Shown: one piece after another, positions 35,982-46,459 of the stretch | Position numbering within the stretch: the stretch's first letter is position 1 | Layout: each line of letters begins with the position of its first letter | From: Rhodobacter capsulatus | GTDB lineage: Bacteria > Pseudomonadota > Alphaproteobacteria > Rhodobacterales > Rhodobacteraceae | Assembly: GCF_003254295.1 (NCBI RefSeq) | Contig: NZ_QKZO01000012.1 | Span: 1 to 64,000, forward strand | Direction of reading: 5' to 3' | DNA: 64,000 nucleotides | Notes under the pieces: model-generated | Seen by the model: only the letters and a program-made list of their open reading frames with translations | Databases searched by the model: none | Told to the model about the DNA's origin: nothing | Position numbers and translations under genes: made by a program

Positions 35982-37138
35982 AAGACATTCCCCCCGTCGA
36001 GCCGATCCTGCTGACCCCCGGCCCGCTGACCACCTCGCGCGCCGTCCGGGCGGCGATGCTGCGGGACTGGGGCAGCTGGGATGACGATTTCCGCGCCATG
36101 ACGCGGCAGCTGCGCGCCGATCTGGTGGCCCTGCTGGGCGCGGGCCGCGAGGCATATGACTGCGTGCCGATGCAGGGCTCGGGCAGCTATCTGGTCGAGG
36201 CGATGCTGGGCAGTTTCGTGCCCTGGCATGGCAAGGTTCTGGTGCTGGCCAATGGCGCCTACGGGCAGCGGGCGGCGCGGACGCTTGACGTGATCGGCCT
36301 GCCCTTCACGCTGATCGACATGGGCGATTTCCTGCCGCCGCGGGGCGAGGACGTCGCCGCCGCGCTGGCCGCCGACCCCGAGATCACCCATGTTCTGGCG
36401 ATCCATTGCGAGACCTCCTCGGGCATCCTCAACCCGCTGGCCGAGATTGCTGCGGCGACAGCGGCGGCGGGGCGCAAGCTTCTGATCGACAGCATGTCGG
36501 CCTTTGGGGCGATCGCGATCGACCCCGCGTGGCTGCCGTTCGAGGCGCTGGTGTCTTCGGCCAACAAATGCCTGGAGGGGGTGCCGGGCTTCGGTTTCGT
36601 GCTGGCGCGGCGCCGGGCGCTGGCCGAATGCGCGGGCAACAGCCCCTCGCTTTCGCTGGATGTGCACGCGCAATGGCTCAGTTTCGAGACAACCGGGCAA
36701 TGGCGATTCACGCCGCCCACCCATGTCGTCGCGGCCTGTCTTGAGGCGCTGGCCGAACACGCGGCCGAGGGCGGCGTGGCGGCCCGCGGCGCGCGTTATG
36801 CGGCCAATCGCGACCGGTTGGTGGCGGGGATGCGGCGCCTTGGCTTCGAGACGCTGCTGCCCGAGGCCTGGATGTCGCCGATCATCGTCACCTTCCTGTC
36901 GCCCGCCGATCCGGCCTTTGATTTCGCGCGCTTTTATGCGGCGATGAAGGCGCGCGGCTTCCTGATCTATCCGGGCAAGCTGACCCTGGTCGAGAGCTTC
37001 CGCATCGGTTGCATCGGCCAGATCGACCCCGAGATGATGAGCCGCGTCGTCGTGGCGGTCGAGGAATCGCTGCAGCAGCTGGGGGTGCGCTCGGTCGCCC
37101 CCGCGCCCGCGGCGCTGGCGCAGCGGATGCCGGGCTGA
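35978..37138 (+). CDS. phnW: 2-aminoethylphosphonate:pyruvate aminotransferase
   Basis: The 386-aa fold type I PLP enzyme transfers the amino group of 2-aminoethylphosphonate to pyruvate, giving phosphonoacetaldehyde and alanine (EC 2.6.1.37). It opens with the family motif LLTPGPLTTS, has the PLP aspartate in LLIDSMSAFG (Asp171), and the PLP lysine at 197 in SSANKCLEGVPG. GCIGQIDPE near the end is also typical. Translation is coupled to phnX by an ATGA overlap. The pair releases phosphate, carbon and nitrogen from a natural phosphonate, and a Pho-box importer 20 kb away could be its supplier. Confidence 0.95.
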   Translation: MKDIPPVEPILLTPGPLTTSRAVRAAMLRDWGSWDDDFRAMTRQLRADLVALLGAGREAYDCVPMQGSGSYLVEAMLGSFVPWHGKVLVLANGAYGQRAARTLDVIGLPFTLIDMGDFLPPRGEDVAAALAADPEITHVLAIHCETSSGILNPLAEIAAATAAAGRKLLIDSMSAFGAIAIDPAWLPFEALVSSANKCLEGVPGFGFVLARRRALAECAGNSPSLSLDVHAQWLSFETTGQWRFTPPTHVVAACLEALAEHAAEGGVAARGARYAANRDRLVAGMRRLGFETLLPEAWMSPIIVTFLSPADPAFDFARFYAAMKARGFLIYPGKLTLVESFRIGCIGQIDPEMMSRVVVAVEESLQQLGVRSVAPAPAALAQRMPG

Positions 37139-37319
37139 TCAGCGCCGCGGGCGCGTCCGGAAACGGGATGTGGCGGCGGCGGCGCATCTCGGCCCCGGTC
37201 CCGCCCGCGCCCCCCGGTCGCGACTGCCGAGCCGGATCAGCCCGACGCGCATCGCGCTGTCGATCGCCGCCGCGCCGGGCCCGCCCAAGCATCCGCCATA
37301 CGCGCGCAAAATATGCAAA

Positions 37320-37338
37320 GGGCGCCCATCAGGCGCCC
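37320..37338. terminator. Small hairpin after phnW
   Basis: GGGCGCC (37320-37326) and GGCGCCC (37332-37338) form a 7-bp stem with a five-base loop. No T-run follows on the plus strand, so it may be a weak or Rho-linked end. It lies in the 263-bp gap between phnW and the convergent complex I gene. Confidence 0.35.
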
Positions 37339-37401
37339 AATATGTAGATCTCGCTGAAAACTCGCGCCCATAGGGTGAGAACGCGAGTCTTTTCTGCACC
37401 C

Positions 37402-37713
37402 TCAATGCGTCCAGTTCGCCCGCCGGTTCGTCGCGAAATTCTCGCCGTAGCCCATCGGACGGATGTTGACCTTGCGCTTGTGACCCTCGGTCACCGTGTA
37501 GTCCAGACCCCGCGCCTTGGCGAAAGCCTCCGCCGCCGCGCGACTGTCGAACTTCAGGCGCACCTGCGCCTGGGTGTCGTCCGTGCCCGTCCAGCCCATC
37601 AGCGGGTCCAGATTGCGGGCATCGGCCTGCAGGAAATCAAGATACCAGAGCTTCGTTTTCGCCTGACCGGATTGCATGGCGTTGCGGGCCGGTTGGTAGA
37701 TGCGTGCGCGCAT
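37402..37713 (-). CDS. ETC complex I (NDUFS4-like) accessory subunit
   Basis: The 103-aa product begins [15 protein letters not shown] and continues with [25 protein letters not shown] and a C-terminal basic stretch. That is the ETC complex I subunit family, whose mitochondrial member NDUFS4 (18 kDa) stabilises the NADH dehydrogenase arm. Alphaproteobacteria carry it as a stand-alone gene outside the nuo operon, as here. The ATG at 37713 has an AAAGGGGGA ribosome site. The frame continues upstream without family similarity. Confidence 0.9.
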   Translation of the reverse strand: MRARIYQPARNAMQSGQAKTKLWYLDFLQADARNLDPLMGWTGTDDTQAQVRLKFDSRAAAEAFAKARGLDYTVTEGHKRKVNIRPMGYGENFATNRRANWTH

Positions 37714-38080
37714 GGGATCCCCCTTTGTCTTGCCCCAGTCATAGGCCGATCCGCGGAAAAATTCAAGCTCTGCATACAATGGTGTGCAGAAGGCGACGCG
37801 GCGTTGACTGATCCGGCAGGGGTTTGGAAAATGCGGGAAGGGGTGCTACCGGCCGGGCTTGGGGAGCGAGGGGTGGGGGTGGTGCCCCGGCCGGTAGCCA
37901 ATCGCTGCTTGCCTGAACAATATGCGAACACGCGCGATCAAAAGCAAGCGCTAAATATCCATAAGGTCATGTTTTGCATCGAAAAAATACGTCCTCACCT
38001 TAACCTTCGCTTAACATCTGCAGCAATCCCTTGAAAGAGAACGAAAAGGGACCGACATTGGGGCGGATCAAGGAGGCCCC
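37714..38080. other. Intergenic region before uvrB, with possible LexA half-sites
   Basis: This divergent spacer separates the complex I gene from uvrB. At 38039-38053 the sequence GAAC, seven bases, GACC is one base from the GAAC-N7-GAAC LexA site described in Rhodobacter, 28 bp before the uvrB ATG. The rest shows no gene; a run of A/T near 37930-38000 may hold the uvrB promoter. Confidence 0.4.
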
Positions 38081-40264
<2,184 letters not shown>

Positions 40265-40273
40265 CCCCCTGCC

Positions 40274-41578
40274 CTAGCGGCCGACGCTGACATAGCCCTC
40301 GAAGCCCGCCTTTTTCGCGTCCTTGGCGGAATAGATGTTGCGCAGATCGGCCATCCGCGGCGTGGTCATCTTCTTCGCCAGTTTCTTCAGATCAAGGGCG
40401 CGGAATTCGTTCCACTCGGTCAGCAGCACCAGGCAATCGGCCTTCTGCGCCGCCTTGTAGGCATCCTCCATCCAATGCACACCGGGCAGCATCTGCTGCG
40501 CCTCGCGCAGGCCCTGCGGATCGACGGCGCGCACCTTGGCCCCCGCCCCGATCAGCGCGGGCACGATGGTCAGGGACGGCGCGTCGCGCATGTCATCGGT
40601 ATTGGGTTTGAAGGTCACCCCAAGCACCGTAATGGTCTTGCCATTCACCGAGCCGTCGCAAAGATCGACGATCTTGTCGATCATCCGCCGCTTCACCTCG
40701 TCATTGACCTTGATCACCGTCTCGGTGATCTGCATCGGCACGGCGTGATCCTGCCCCATCCGCGCCAGCGCCTGGGTGTCCTTGGGGAAGCACGAGCCGC
40801 CATAGCCCGGCCCGGCATGCAGGAACTTGTTGCCGATCCGGCCATCGAGCCCCATGCCGCGCGCCACTTCTTTGACATCGGCGCCGACCTTTTCACACAG
40901 CCGCGCGATCTCGTTGATGAAGGTGATCTTCGTCGCCAGGAAGGCGTTGGCGGCGTATTTGATCATCTCGGCGGTTTCCAGATCGGTGTAAAGCACCGGG
41001 AATTCGCGCAGGAAGAGTGGCCGGTAGACCTCGCCCATCACCTCTTTCGCCCGCTCCGAGGAGACGCCCACCACCACCCGGTCGGGGCGCATGAAATCGT
41101 CGATCGCCGCGCCCTCGCGCAGGAACTCGGGGTTCGAGGCGACGTCGAATTCCGCCTCCGGCCGGGCCTTGCGGATCACCTGTTTCACCGCGCGGTTGGT
41201 GCCGACAGGCACGGTCGATTTCGTCACCACGACGGCATAGCCGGTCAGCGCGGCGGCGATTTCCTCGGCCGCGGCCATCACATAGCGCAGATCGGCATGG
41301 CCGTCGCCGCGCCGCGTCGGCGTGCCCACCGCGATGAAGACCGCCTCCGCGCCATCGACCGCCGCCGCCAGATCGCCGGTGAAGGACAGCCGCCCCGCCG
41401 CGACGTTCTTGGCCATCAGCGCCTCCAGGCCGGGCTCGTAAATCGGCACCTCGCCCTGCAGCAAACGCTCGATCTTCGCCGGATCCTTGTCGACGCAGAC
41501 CACGTCATGGCCGAAATCGGAAAAGCAGACCCCGGACACCAAACCGACATACCCGGTGCCGATCATCGCAATCTTCAT
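40274..41578 (-). CDS. ugd: UDP-glucose 6-dehydrogenase
   Basis: The 434-aa enzyme oxidises UDP-glucose to UDP-glucuronate with two NAD (EC 1.1.1.22). Seen are the N-terminal Rossmann loop GTGYVGLVSG, the substrate motif KSTVPVGT, the FLREG and AEMIKYAANAFLA helices, and the catalytic cysteine in GPGYGGSCFPKD. The C-terminal nucleotide-sugar domain has GVTFKPNTDDMRD. Its product feeds acidic exopolysaccharide or lipid decoration, which suits the yjbE/F/H-like genes just downstream. The ATG at 41578 has an AAGGG ribosome site. Confidence 0.97.
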   Translation of the reverse strand: MKIAMIGTGYVGLVSGVCFSDFGHDVVCVDKDPAKIERLLQGEVPIYEPGLEALMAKNVAAGRLSFTGDLAAAVDGAEAVFIAVGTPTRRGDGHADLRYVMAAAEEIAAALTGYAVVVTKSTVPVGTNRAVKQVIRKARPEAEFDVASNPEFLREGAAIDDFMRPDRVVVGVSSERAKEVMGEVYRPLFLREFPVLYTDLETAEMIKYAANAFLATKITFINEIARLCEKVGADVKEVARGMGLDGRIGNKFLHAGPGYGGSCFPKDTQALARMGQDHAVPMQITETVIKVNDEVKRRMIDKIVDLCDGSVNGKTITVLGVTFKPNTDDMRDAPSLTIVPALIGAGAKVRAVDPQGLREAQQMLPGVHWMEDAYKAAQKADCLVLLTEWNEFRALDLKKLAKKMTTPRMADLRNIYSAKDAKKAGFEGYVSVGR

Positions 41579-41892
41579 CGCAAGCCCTTTCGTCGTGACC
41601 CGGCAAAATTCGATGCCCCGCAGCGCGAAGTCAATCCGCCCCTTGTCACGCCGCGGCGAAAGTTTGCAACTGGCCGCAAAACGGCGCCTTTTTGCACCCT
41701 TTGCAGAACGCTGCAGGCGCGATGCCGCCGCGCAGCATCCAATCGCCCGCAACAGGGTGCGAAAGTGCAACACTTTGGGGGACCCATATGGAACCGGTCA
41801 AGAATTCCCCTTTGCATTTAGCGGCTCATATGCTCTTCTCGCGATGATGCTGCCGGGCTTGGCGGCTCTCTACAGCAATGACGGAGATTGAC
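41579..41892. other. Divergent intergenic region
   Basis: This 314-bp spacer separates ugd (minus) from the small secreted protein (plus). It holds A/T-rich patches (TTTGCATTTAGCGG, near 41810) and several GCAA/TTGC motifs but no gene. It should contain both promoters. Confidence 0.4.
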
Positions 41893-42078
41893 ATGAAAAA
41901 GATCGCTACCATCGCCCTGGCCCTCGGCCTCTCGGCTTCCACCGCTTTCGCTGGCGGCTACACCGCTCCGGTCGTCGAATCGACCCCGGTCGTCGCCGGC
42001 ACCTCGTCGTCGAACGCCGGCATCCTGATCCCGGCCCTGCTGCTCGTCGGCGTGGCCGTGGCCGCTTCGTCGAACTGA
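41893..42078 (+). CDS. Small secreted YjbE-like protein (61 aa)
   Basis: A clear signal peptide (KKIATIALALGLSASTAFA) is followed by a Gly/Ser/Thr/Val-rich mature part of about 40 residues (TPVVAGTSSSNAG) ending in a hydrophobic stretch (LIPALLLVGVAVAA). Size, composition and neighbours (yjbF- and yjbH-like genes) suggest the YjbE role, a small secreted protein of the yjb polysaccharide system. It has a CGGAG ribosome site at the ATG. It is convergent with the yjbF-like gene, not in the same operon. Two strong hairpins follow it. The signal peptide is certain, the family is not. Confidence 0.6.
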   Translation: MKKIATIALALGLSASTAFAGGYTAPVVESTPVVAGTSSSNAGILIPALLLVGVAVAASSN

Positions 42079-42104
42079 GTTCGACGATCAGGCTCGCCTG
42101 ATAC

Positions 42105-42138
42105 GGCCGGGAAGCGCAAGCTTCCCGGCCTTCTTCTT
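42105..42138 (+). terminator. Intrinsic terminator of the small secreted gene
   Basis: A perfect 11-bp stem (42105-42115 with 42120-42130) closes a GCAA tetraloop, and a T-rich tail (TTCTTCTT) follows. It is 26 bp after the stop codon of the 61-aa gene. Confidence 0.85.
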
Positions 42139-42200
42139 GCGCCGGACAAACCGCGCAGGCCCGTCCCGGCGCGGCAGGCAGATCAGATGAGACAGACCAG

Positions 42201-42238
42201 ATCAGAAAGGGGCGCCCCGCGGAGCGCCCCTTTCTGAT
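42201..42238. terminator. Perfect 15-bp inverted repeat, bidirectional terminator
   Basis: ATCAGAAAGGGGCGC (42201-42215) pairs completely with 42224-42238 across an eight-base loop. It carries A on one side and T on the other, so it can end transcription from both directions. It lies between the convergent 61-aa gene and the yjbF-like gene, 17 bp from the latter's stop. Confidence 0.8.
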
Positions 42239-42254
42239 GTCGATCGCCAGAGTG

Positions 42255-42944
42255 TCAGTTGCGCAGGGACTGCAGGGTCAGATAGCCCAGCCGCGGCCCG
42301 ATCCATTGCCGCGAGGACAGCACCACCCCCGCCCCCGAGACGATATAGCTGTTGTCGAACTTGAAACCGTAGCCCTCGCAATGCACGGCCACCGGCGTCC
42401 CCTCGAAGCGCATCCCGGCGAAATCATAGCCGGTGGGCGCGGCAGTGCCGGTCCGGCACGCAAGCGGCAACGGCCGCTCTTTGCCCAGCCCGTCCAGATA
42501 ACGCAGCTCGATCTTCAGCTCGGTCGTGCGCCGCCCCTGCACCACACCGATCAGCGGACCGATATCCGACGACATCAGATCGTTGCCGAAGCCGCGGGTG
42601 CCCGCCAGCACGCCGCCGCGGGTGATCACCCCCTGCCCCGAGGGCGAGAGCCAGGTCCGCATGCCGTTGTTCTCGCCGCGCAGCCCGAAGACCGAGGTGG
42701 ATTTCGTCGCCTCGAGCGAGACCAGCATCACCGGCCCCGGATTGGCCGCCAGCGCCTCGCGCGCGATCTGCTGCGGATCGGGGGCGGCGCCTTTCGCTCC
42801 GCGATGGACCAGACCGCGCAGCAGCGCCTTCACCTCGGCCGTCGCCTCGCGCCCGGTTTCCAGCCGGGTCTGATCCGTACCGCAAGCCGCAAGCCCGGCG
42901 ACGAGCGCCAGCGCGGCCATGACGGCCCGACGCCTGTTCGTCAT
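42255..42944 (-). CDS. YjbF/GfcB-like outer-membrane lipoprotein
   Basis: The 229-aa product has a lipoprotein signal (VMAALALVAGLAACGTDQ; lipobox LAAC). The mature part has the YjbF hallmarks: VSLEATKSTSVFGLRGENNG is the conserved string and WLSPSGQGVITRGGVLAGTRGFGNDL, quoted here only in part (GVITRGGVLAGTRGFGNDL), precedes a late CRT...C pair. It acts in the yjbEFGH (GfcABCD-type) polysaccharide system at the outer membrane. The ATG at 42944 overlaps the yjbH-like stop by 4 bp and is preferred over 42962 because it has a GGAG site at better spacing. Confidence 0.85.
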   Translation of the reverse strand: MTNRRRAVMAALALVAGLAACGTDQTRLETGREATAEVKALLRGLVHRGAKGAAPDPQQIAREALAANPGPVMLVSLEATKSTSVFGLRGENNGMRTWLSPSGQGVITRGGVLAGTRGFGNDLMSSDIGPLIGVVQGRRTTELKIELRYLDGLGKERPLPLACRTGTAAPTGYDFAGMRFEGTPVAVHCEGYGFKFDNSYIVSGAGVVLSSRQWIGPRLGYLTLQSLRN

Positions 42945-45136
42945 CGCCAGAATCTCCCCCATTCGTTGTAAAGCGAGCCGGTCTGCGCGCCGTGGACGGT
43001 GTCGAACAGCCGCCCGTCGATATCCAGCCGCGCGCCGCCATCGCGTTGCAGCGGACGGATCGTCGTCTTCAGCGTGTTGACCGAGGGCTTGCCGGTGCTC
43101 CAGGCGACCGGAATGGTCAGGCGGATGCCCTTGTCGAACGAGCCCTCGCCATATTCCTCCGAGGACATGTCGGTGATCGTCGCAAAGGCGCCGACCTTCC
43201 AGCCGTTCTCGAATTCGCGGTCCAGCTCGATCGTGCCGCCCCAGTCCTGCGCCAGATAGCGGCCGACATGCAGTTCGCCGACATAGCCGCGGCCGAAATC
43301 GTAATAGGCCGAGACATGGCCGGTGGCGGTGTCATAGTCCTGAAAGCCGAAATGCTGGTCGAAGTCGCGCTGCTTCACCCAGTTCGCCTCGAGCCCCAGC
43401 GCCAGACGGCTGTCGACGGGTTTCCACAGCATCTCGCCGGAAACGCCGCCATACATCCGTTCCAGATAGCCCACCGTCACCCGCGAGAAGACATTGGGCA
43501 TCGGCTGGCCGTAATGGCTGACGGTCAGATATTGCAGCGCCAGATCGCCCTCGCGCTGATACTCGACCAGATCCGAGCGCACATGCTGCACCTCCGAATC
43601 CGAGACCCGGGTGGAATTGTCGAGGTTGCCCGCGACCTTCTGCCGGACAAGGCCCGACATCACGAACCCCGGCGCCAGTTCGAATTTCGCCGAAAGCTGG
43701 GCGCCGAAATCGGCCCGCAGCGGATTGTCGGGATCGAAGATCGAGGCCTCGGCATAGGGCATCAGCCCCCAGCGAAAGCGCGGGTAAAGATCGGCGGTGC
43801 GCACCTGCGCCGGATCATGCGCGTCAGCCGCGGTGATCGTGGTCGAGGGCAGGATATCAAGCGCGCGGGTGTTTTCCAGCCGCTCCAGATCGCGGCGATG
43901 GAAGGTGACCGAGGAAATCGCCAGACCGCGTTCGACCGAGGTGATGGTGATGGTTTCGACCGAGGGCGGCAGGGCGCGGGTGGCGGTGCGGGCGGCATGG
44001 CCGATCGCCTGCGGCTGCGCGCCATAGGTCATGTTGCGGATGCGCAGCTCGGCCCTTGTCGCGGAAAGCGACATCGATTCAAGCACCTGCCCGTCCTTTT
44101 CCAGCGCCTGCGCCAGCGCGCCCTGAATTGCGGGCTGCGCGGTCGGGTCCTGGCTCCAGGCGCCCGACCAGCCCAACCGGTCGGCGGACACCGGCGGGCG
44201 CGGCTGCACCGGCAGGGGCGCGCGCTCGATGCCGGAGGCGAAGGGCGGCTCCTGCGGGTTGATCGCGCGGGTGATCTGGAAGCCGAACTTGTCGCCATGC
44301 ATGTAGAAGAACTGCATGTGGGTGAAGGCGCCAAGCTGGTAATCGGCGCCGATATTGACCGAGCTGCGCCGCTCCCAGTCGCCATTGGGCGGGCTGTCGG
44401 CGGTTTCCTTTTCATAGGCGTCCGAGGAATATTCCGCCTTCAGCGTCAGCCGGTCGGTCATCGCCCAGGACAGGCCGAAGAAGGGCGCGACATCGCCGCG
44501 GAACCAGTTCTTGCCGTTGAACTGCCCGCCGGTCGAGCCGTAGTCATACTCGGGCCGCGTTCCCATCGAGGCGATCGAGCCATGCGAGCCAAGCCGCCCC
44601 CAGCCCAGACCGCCCGAGACCCGCAGCCGGTCGCCAAAGCTTTTCGTGGCCACGATATATTCCGAGGAATAGACCCCGGTGCCGACGAAATCGTTCATCC
44701 CCACCGCGACGGCGGGACGATAGCGCCCCTCCTCCAGCATCTGCCAGCGGATGTCGAAGGAGCGGTCGTAAAGCGCGGTATAGGCGCCGGTTTCCTTGTC
44801 GTCGTCGCCCTTGACCGGCATCAGCCCGGGCACGCGCGAATAGCGGAAGGCGCCGACCAGCGAGGGGGCGATCTGAAAGGTCAGCGTCGCGCGCGAGGTG
44901 CCGTCATCCAGCACCGTCAGACCGATGCCCAATTCGCCATCGGGGAACATCTCGGCCGAGGGCATGTCGAGCACGCCGGGCATCCCGAAGGTGTTGCGCG
45001 TCTTGCCGACCAGCGGATCGGCCTGCACGGGCGCCGCCCCCAGGGCCGCGGCAAGGACGACAAGGCTTGTGGCCGACAACCAGCGGCCAAGGCCGGATTT
45101 TCCCGGTTGCGTCATGGGCGCAATCGCAGTCTGCAC
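42941..45136 (-). CDS. YjbH/GfcD-like outer-membrane polysaccharide protein
   Basis: The 731-aa product starts with a signal peptide (WLSATSLVVLAAALGAAPVQA), then GMPGVLDMPSAEMFPDGELG, the family opening. Repeated strands with aromatic ends fill the barrel-like remainder, the C-terminus being TGSLYNEWGRFW. YjbH/GfcD proteins are thought to help export or modify an exopolysaccharide. A GTG at 45136 has a GGGAG ribosome site and is my choice; the ATG at 45115 would also keep the signal peptide but has no ribosome site. The stop overlaps the yjbF-like gene, and ugd, about 700 bp further on, makes a likely sugar precursor. Confidence 0.85.
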   Translation of the reverse strand: MQTAIAPMTQPGKSGLGRWLSATSLVVLAAALGAAPVQADPLVGKTRNTFGMPGVLDMPSAEMFPDGELGIGLTVLDDGTSRATLTFQIAPSLVGAFRYSRVPGLMPVKGDDDKETGAYTALYDRSFDIRWQMLEEGRYRPAVAVGMNDFVGTGVYSSEYIVATKSFGDRLRVSGGLGWGRLGSHGSIASMGTRPEYDYGSTGGQFNGKNWFRGDVAPFFGLSWAMTDRLTLKAEYSSDAYEKETADSPPNGDWERRSSVNIGADYQLGAFTHMQFFYMHGDKFGFQITRAINPQEPPFASGIERAPLPVQPRPPVSADRLGWSGAWSQDPTAQPAIQGALAQALEKDGQVLESMSLSATRAELRIRNMTYGAQPQAIGHAARTATRALPPSVETITITSVERGLAISSVTFHRRDLERLENTRALDILPSTTITAADAHDPAQVRTADLYPRFRWGLMPYAEASIFDPDNPLRADFGAQLSAKFELAPGFVMSGLVRQKVAGNLDNSTRVSDSEVQHVRSDLVEYQREGDLALQYLTVSHYGQPMPNVFSRVTVGYLERMYGGVSGEMLWKPVDSRLALGLEANWVKQRDFDQHFGFQDYDTATGHVSAYYDFGRGYVGELHVGRYLAQDWGGTIELDREFENGWKVGAFATITDMSSEEYGEGSFDKGIRLTIPVAWSTGKPSVNTLKTTIRPLQRDGGARLDIDGRLFDTVHGAQTGSLYNEWGRFWR

Positions 45137-45304
45137 GAGGATCTCCCAAATCTTTTCCCCGTTATACCCGTTTTCCGTTTCGAGACGAGAGCGAAACGCA
45201 GCGATTGTGGCAGGAATGTGGGGGAATGGCAGGAAAGCCGCAACCTGTGGGGGATGCCGCCAAGGGTGGTGGCCCGGCGGCATCGAAGCCGCCGGGCGCC
45301 GCGC

Positions 45305-46459
45305 TTACATGCAGGCGTCGAACAGCGCGCGGGTGTTTTCGCGCGTCATTTCGATCGGGTTGCCGCCGCAGGAGGGATCTTCCAGCGCCATCTCGGTCAG
45401 CATCGCCAGATCTTCCGGCTTCACGCCCATTTTCGTCAGCGTTTCCGGGATCTTGAGCTCCGCATTCAGGGCCACGACCGCGGCGCGGAAACCGTCAAAG
45501 CCGCCCGGAATGCCGATATAGGCGGCGGCTTTCTCGATCCGTTCCTCGATGGCGGCGCGGTTGTAATCGAGCACCATCGGCATCACGCAGGCATTCGTCG
45601 TGCCGTGATGGGTGCCGTAAACCGCGCCCACGGGGTGCGACAGCGAATGGATCGCGCCAAGGCCTTTCTGGAAGGCCACGGCGCCCATCGCGGCGGCCGA
45701 CATCATATGGGCGCGGGCCTCGATGTCCTGCGGGGTCTTGTAGACCCTGGGCAGGTTCTCGAAGACAAGCCGCATCCCTTCGAGCGCGATGCCCTGCGAC
45801 ATCGGATGATAGAAGGGCGAGCAGTAGGCCTCAAGGCAATGCGCCAGCGCATCCATGCCGGTCCCCGCGGTGATGAAGGCGGGCATGCCCACCGTCAATT
45901 CCGGGTCGCAGATGGTGACCGCGGGCATCAGTTTCGGGTGGAAGATGATCTTCTTCTTGTGGGTGACGGAATTCGTCAGCACGCCGGCGCGGCCCACTTC
46001 CGACCCCGTCCCCGCCGTCGTCGGCACGGCGACGATGGGGGCGATCTTCGTGGCATCCGCCCGGGTGTACCAGTCGTCCACATCCTCCAGATCCCAGACC
46101 GAAAGGTCGGCGCGCTGATCGGCCATCAGCGCGATCATCTTGCCCAGATCCAAGGCCGAGCCGCCGCCGAAACAGATCACCCCGTCATGGCCGCCCGCCT
46201 TGTAGACGGCGATGCCCGCGGCCATGTTGCCCTCGTTCGGGTTCGGATCGACCTCCGAGAACACCGCCCGGCCAAGCCCGCCCTTGTCCATCACATCCAG
46301 CGCCTGCGCGGTGATCGGCAGGCTGGCCAGCGCCTTGTCGGTGACCAGCAGCGGCTTGGTGATGCCCACCGCCTTGCAATGATCGGCCAGCTCCGCGATC
46401 CGGCCGCAGCCGAATTTGATCGGCGTCGGGTAGTTCCAGTTTCTGTTCGGAACGCTCAT
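45305..46459 (-). CDS. Iron-containing alcohol dehydrogenase
   Basis: The 384-aa group III dehydrogenase has the NAD-binding FGGGSALDLGK, the TTAGTGSEV stretch, and metal ligands in GTGMDALAHCLEAY (Asp and His), HSLSHPVG and YGTHHGT. It converts an aldehyde and an alcohol with NAD(H). The ATG overlaps the aldehyde dehydrogenase stop (ATGA), so the two act in sequence: alcohol to aldehyde to acid, or as alternate routes. In this operon, with a glutamine-synthetase-like ligase and a TRAP importer, an amino alcohol or diol substrate is likely, but the true one cannot be read from sequence. Confidence 0.9.
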   Translation of the reverse strand: MSVPNRNWNYPTPIKFGCGRIAELADHCKAVGITKPLLVTDKALASLPITAQALDVMDKGGLGRAVFSEVDPNPNEGNMAAGIAVYKAGGHDGVICFGGGSALDLGKMIALMADQRADLSVWDLEDVDDWYTRADATKIAPIVAVPTTAGTGSEVGRAGVLTNSVTHKKKIIFHPKLMPAVTICDPELTVGMPAFITAGTGMDALAHCLEAYCSPFYHPMSQGIALEGMRLVFENLPRVYKTPQDIEARAHMMSAAAMGAVAFQKGLGAIHSLSHPVGAVYGTHHGTTNACVMPMVLDYNRAAIEERIEKAAAYIGIPGGFDGFRAAVVALNAELKIPETLTKMGVKPEDLAMLTEMALEDPSCGGNPIEMTRENTRALFDACM

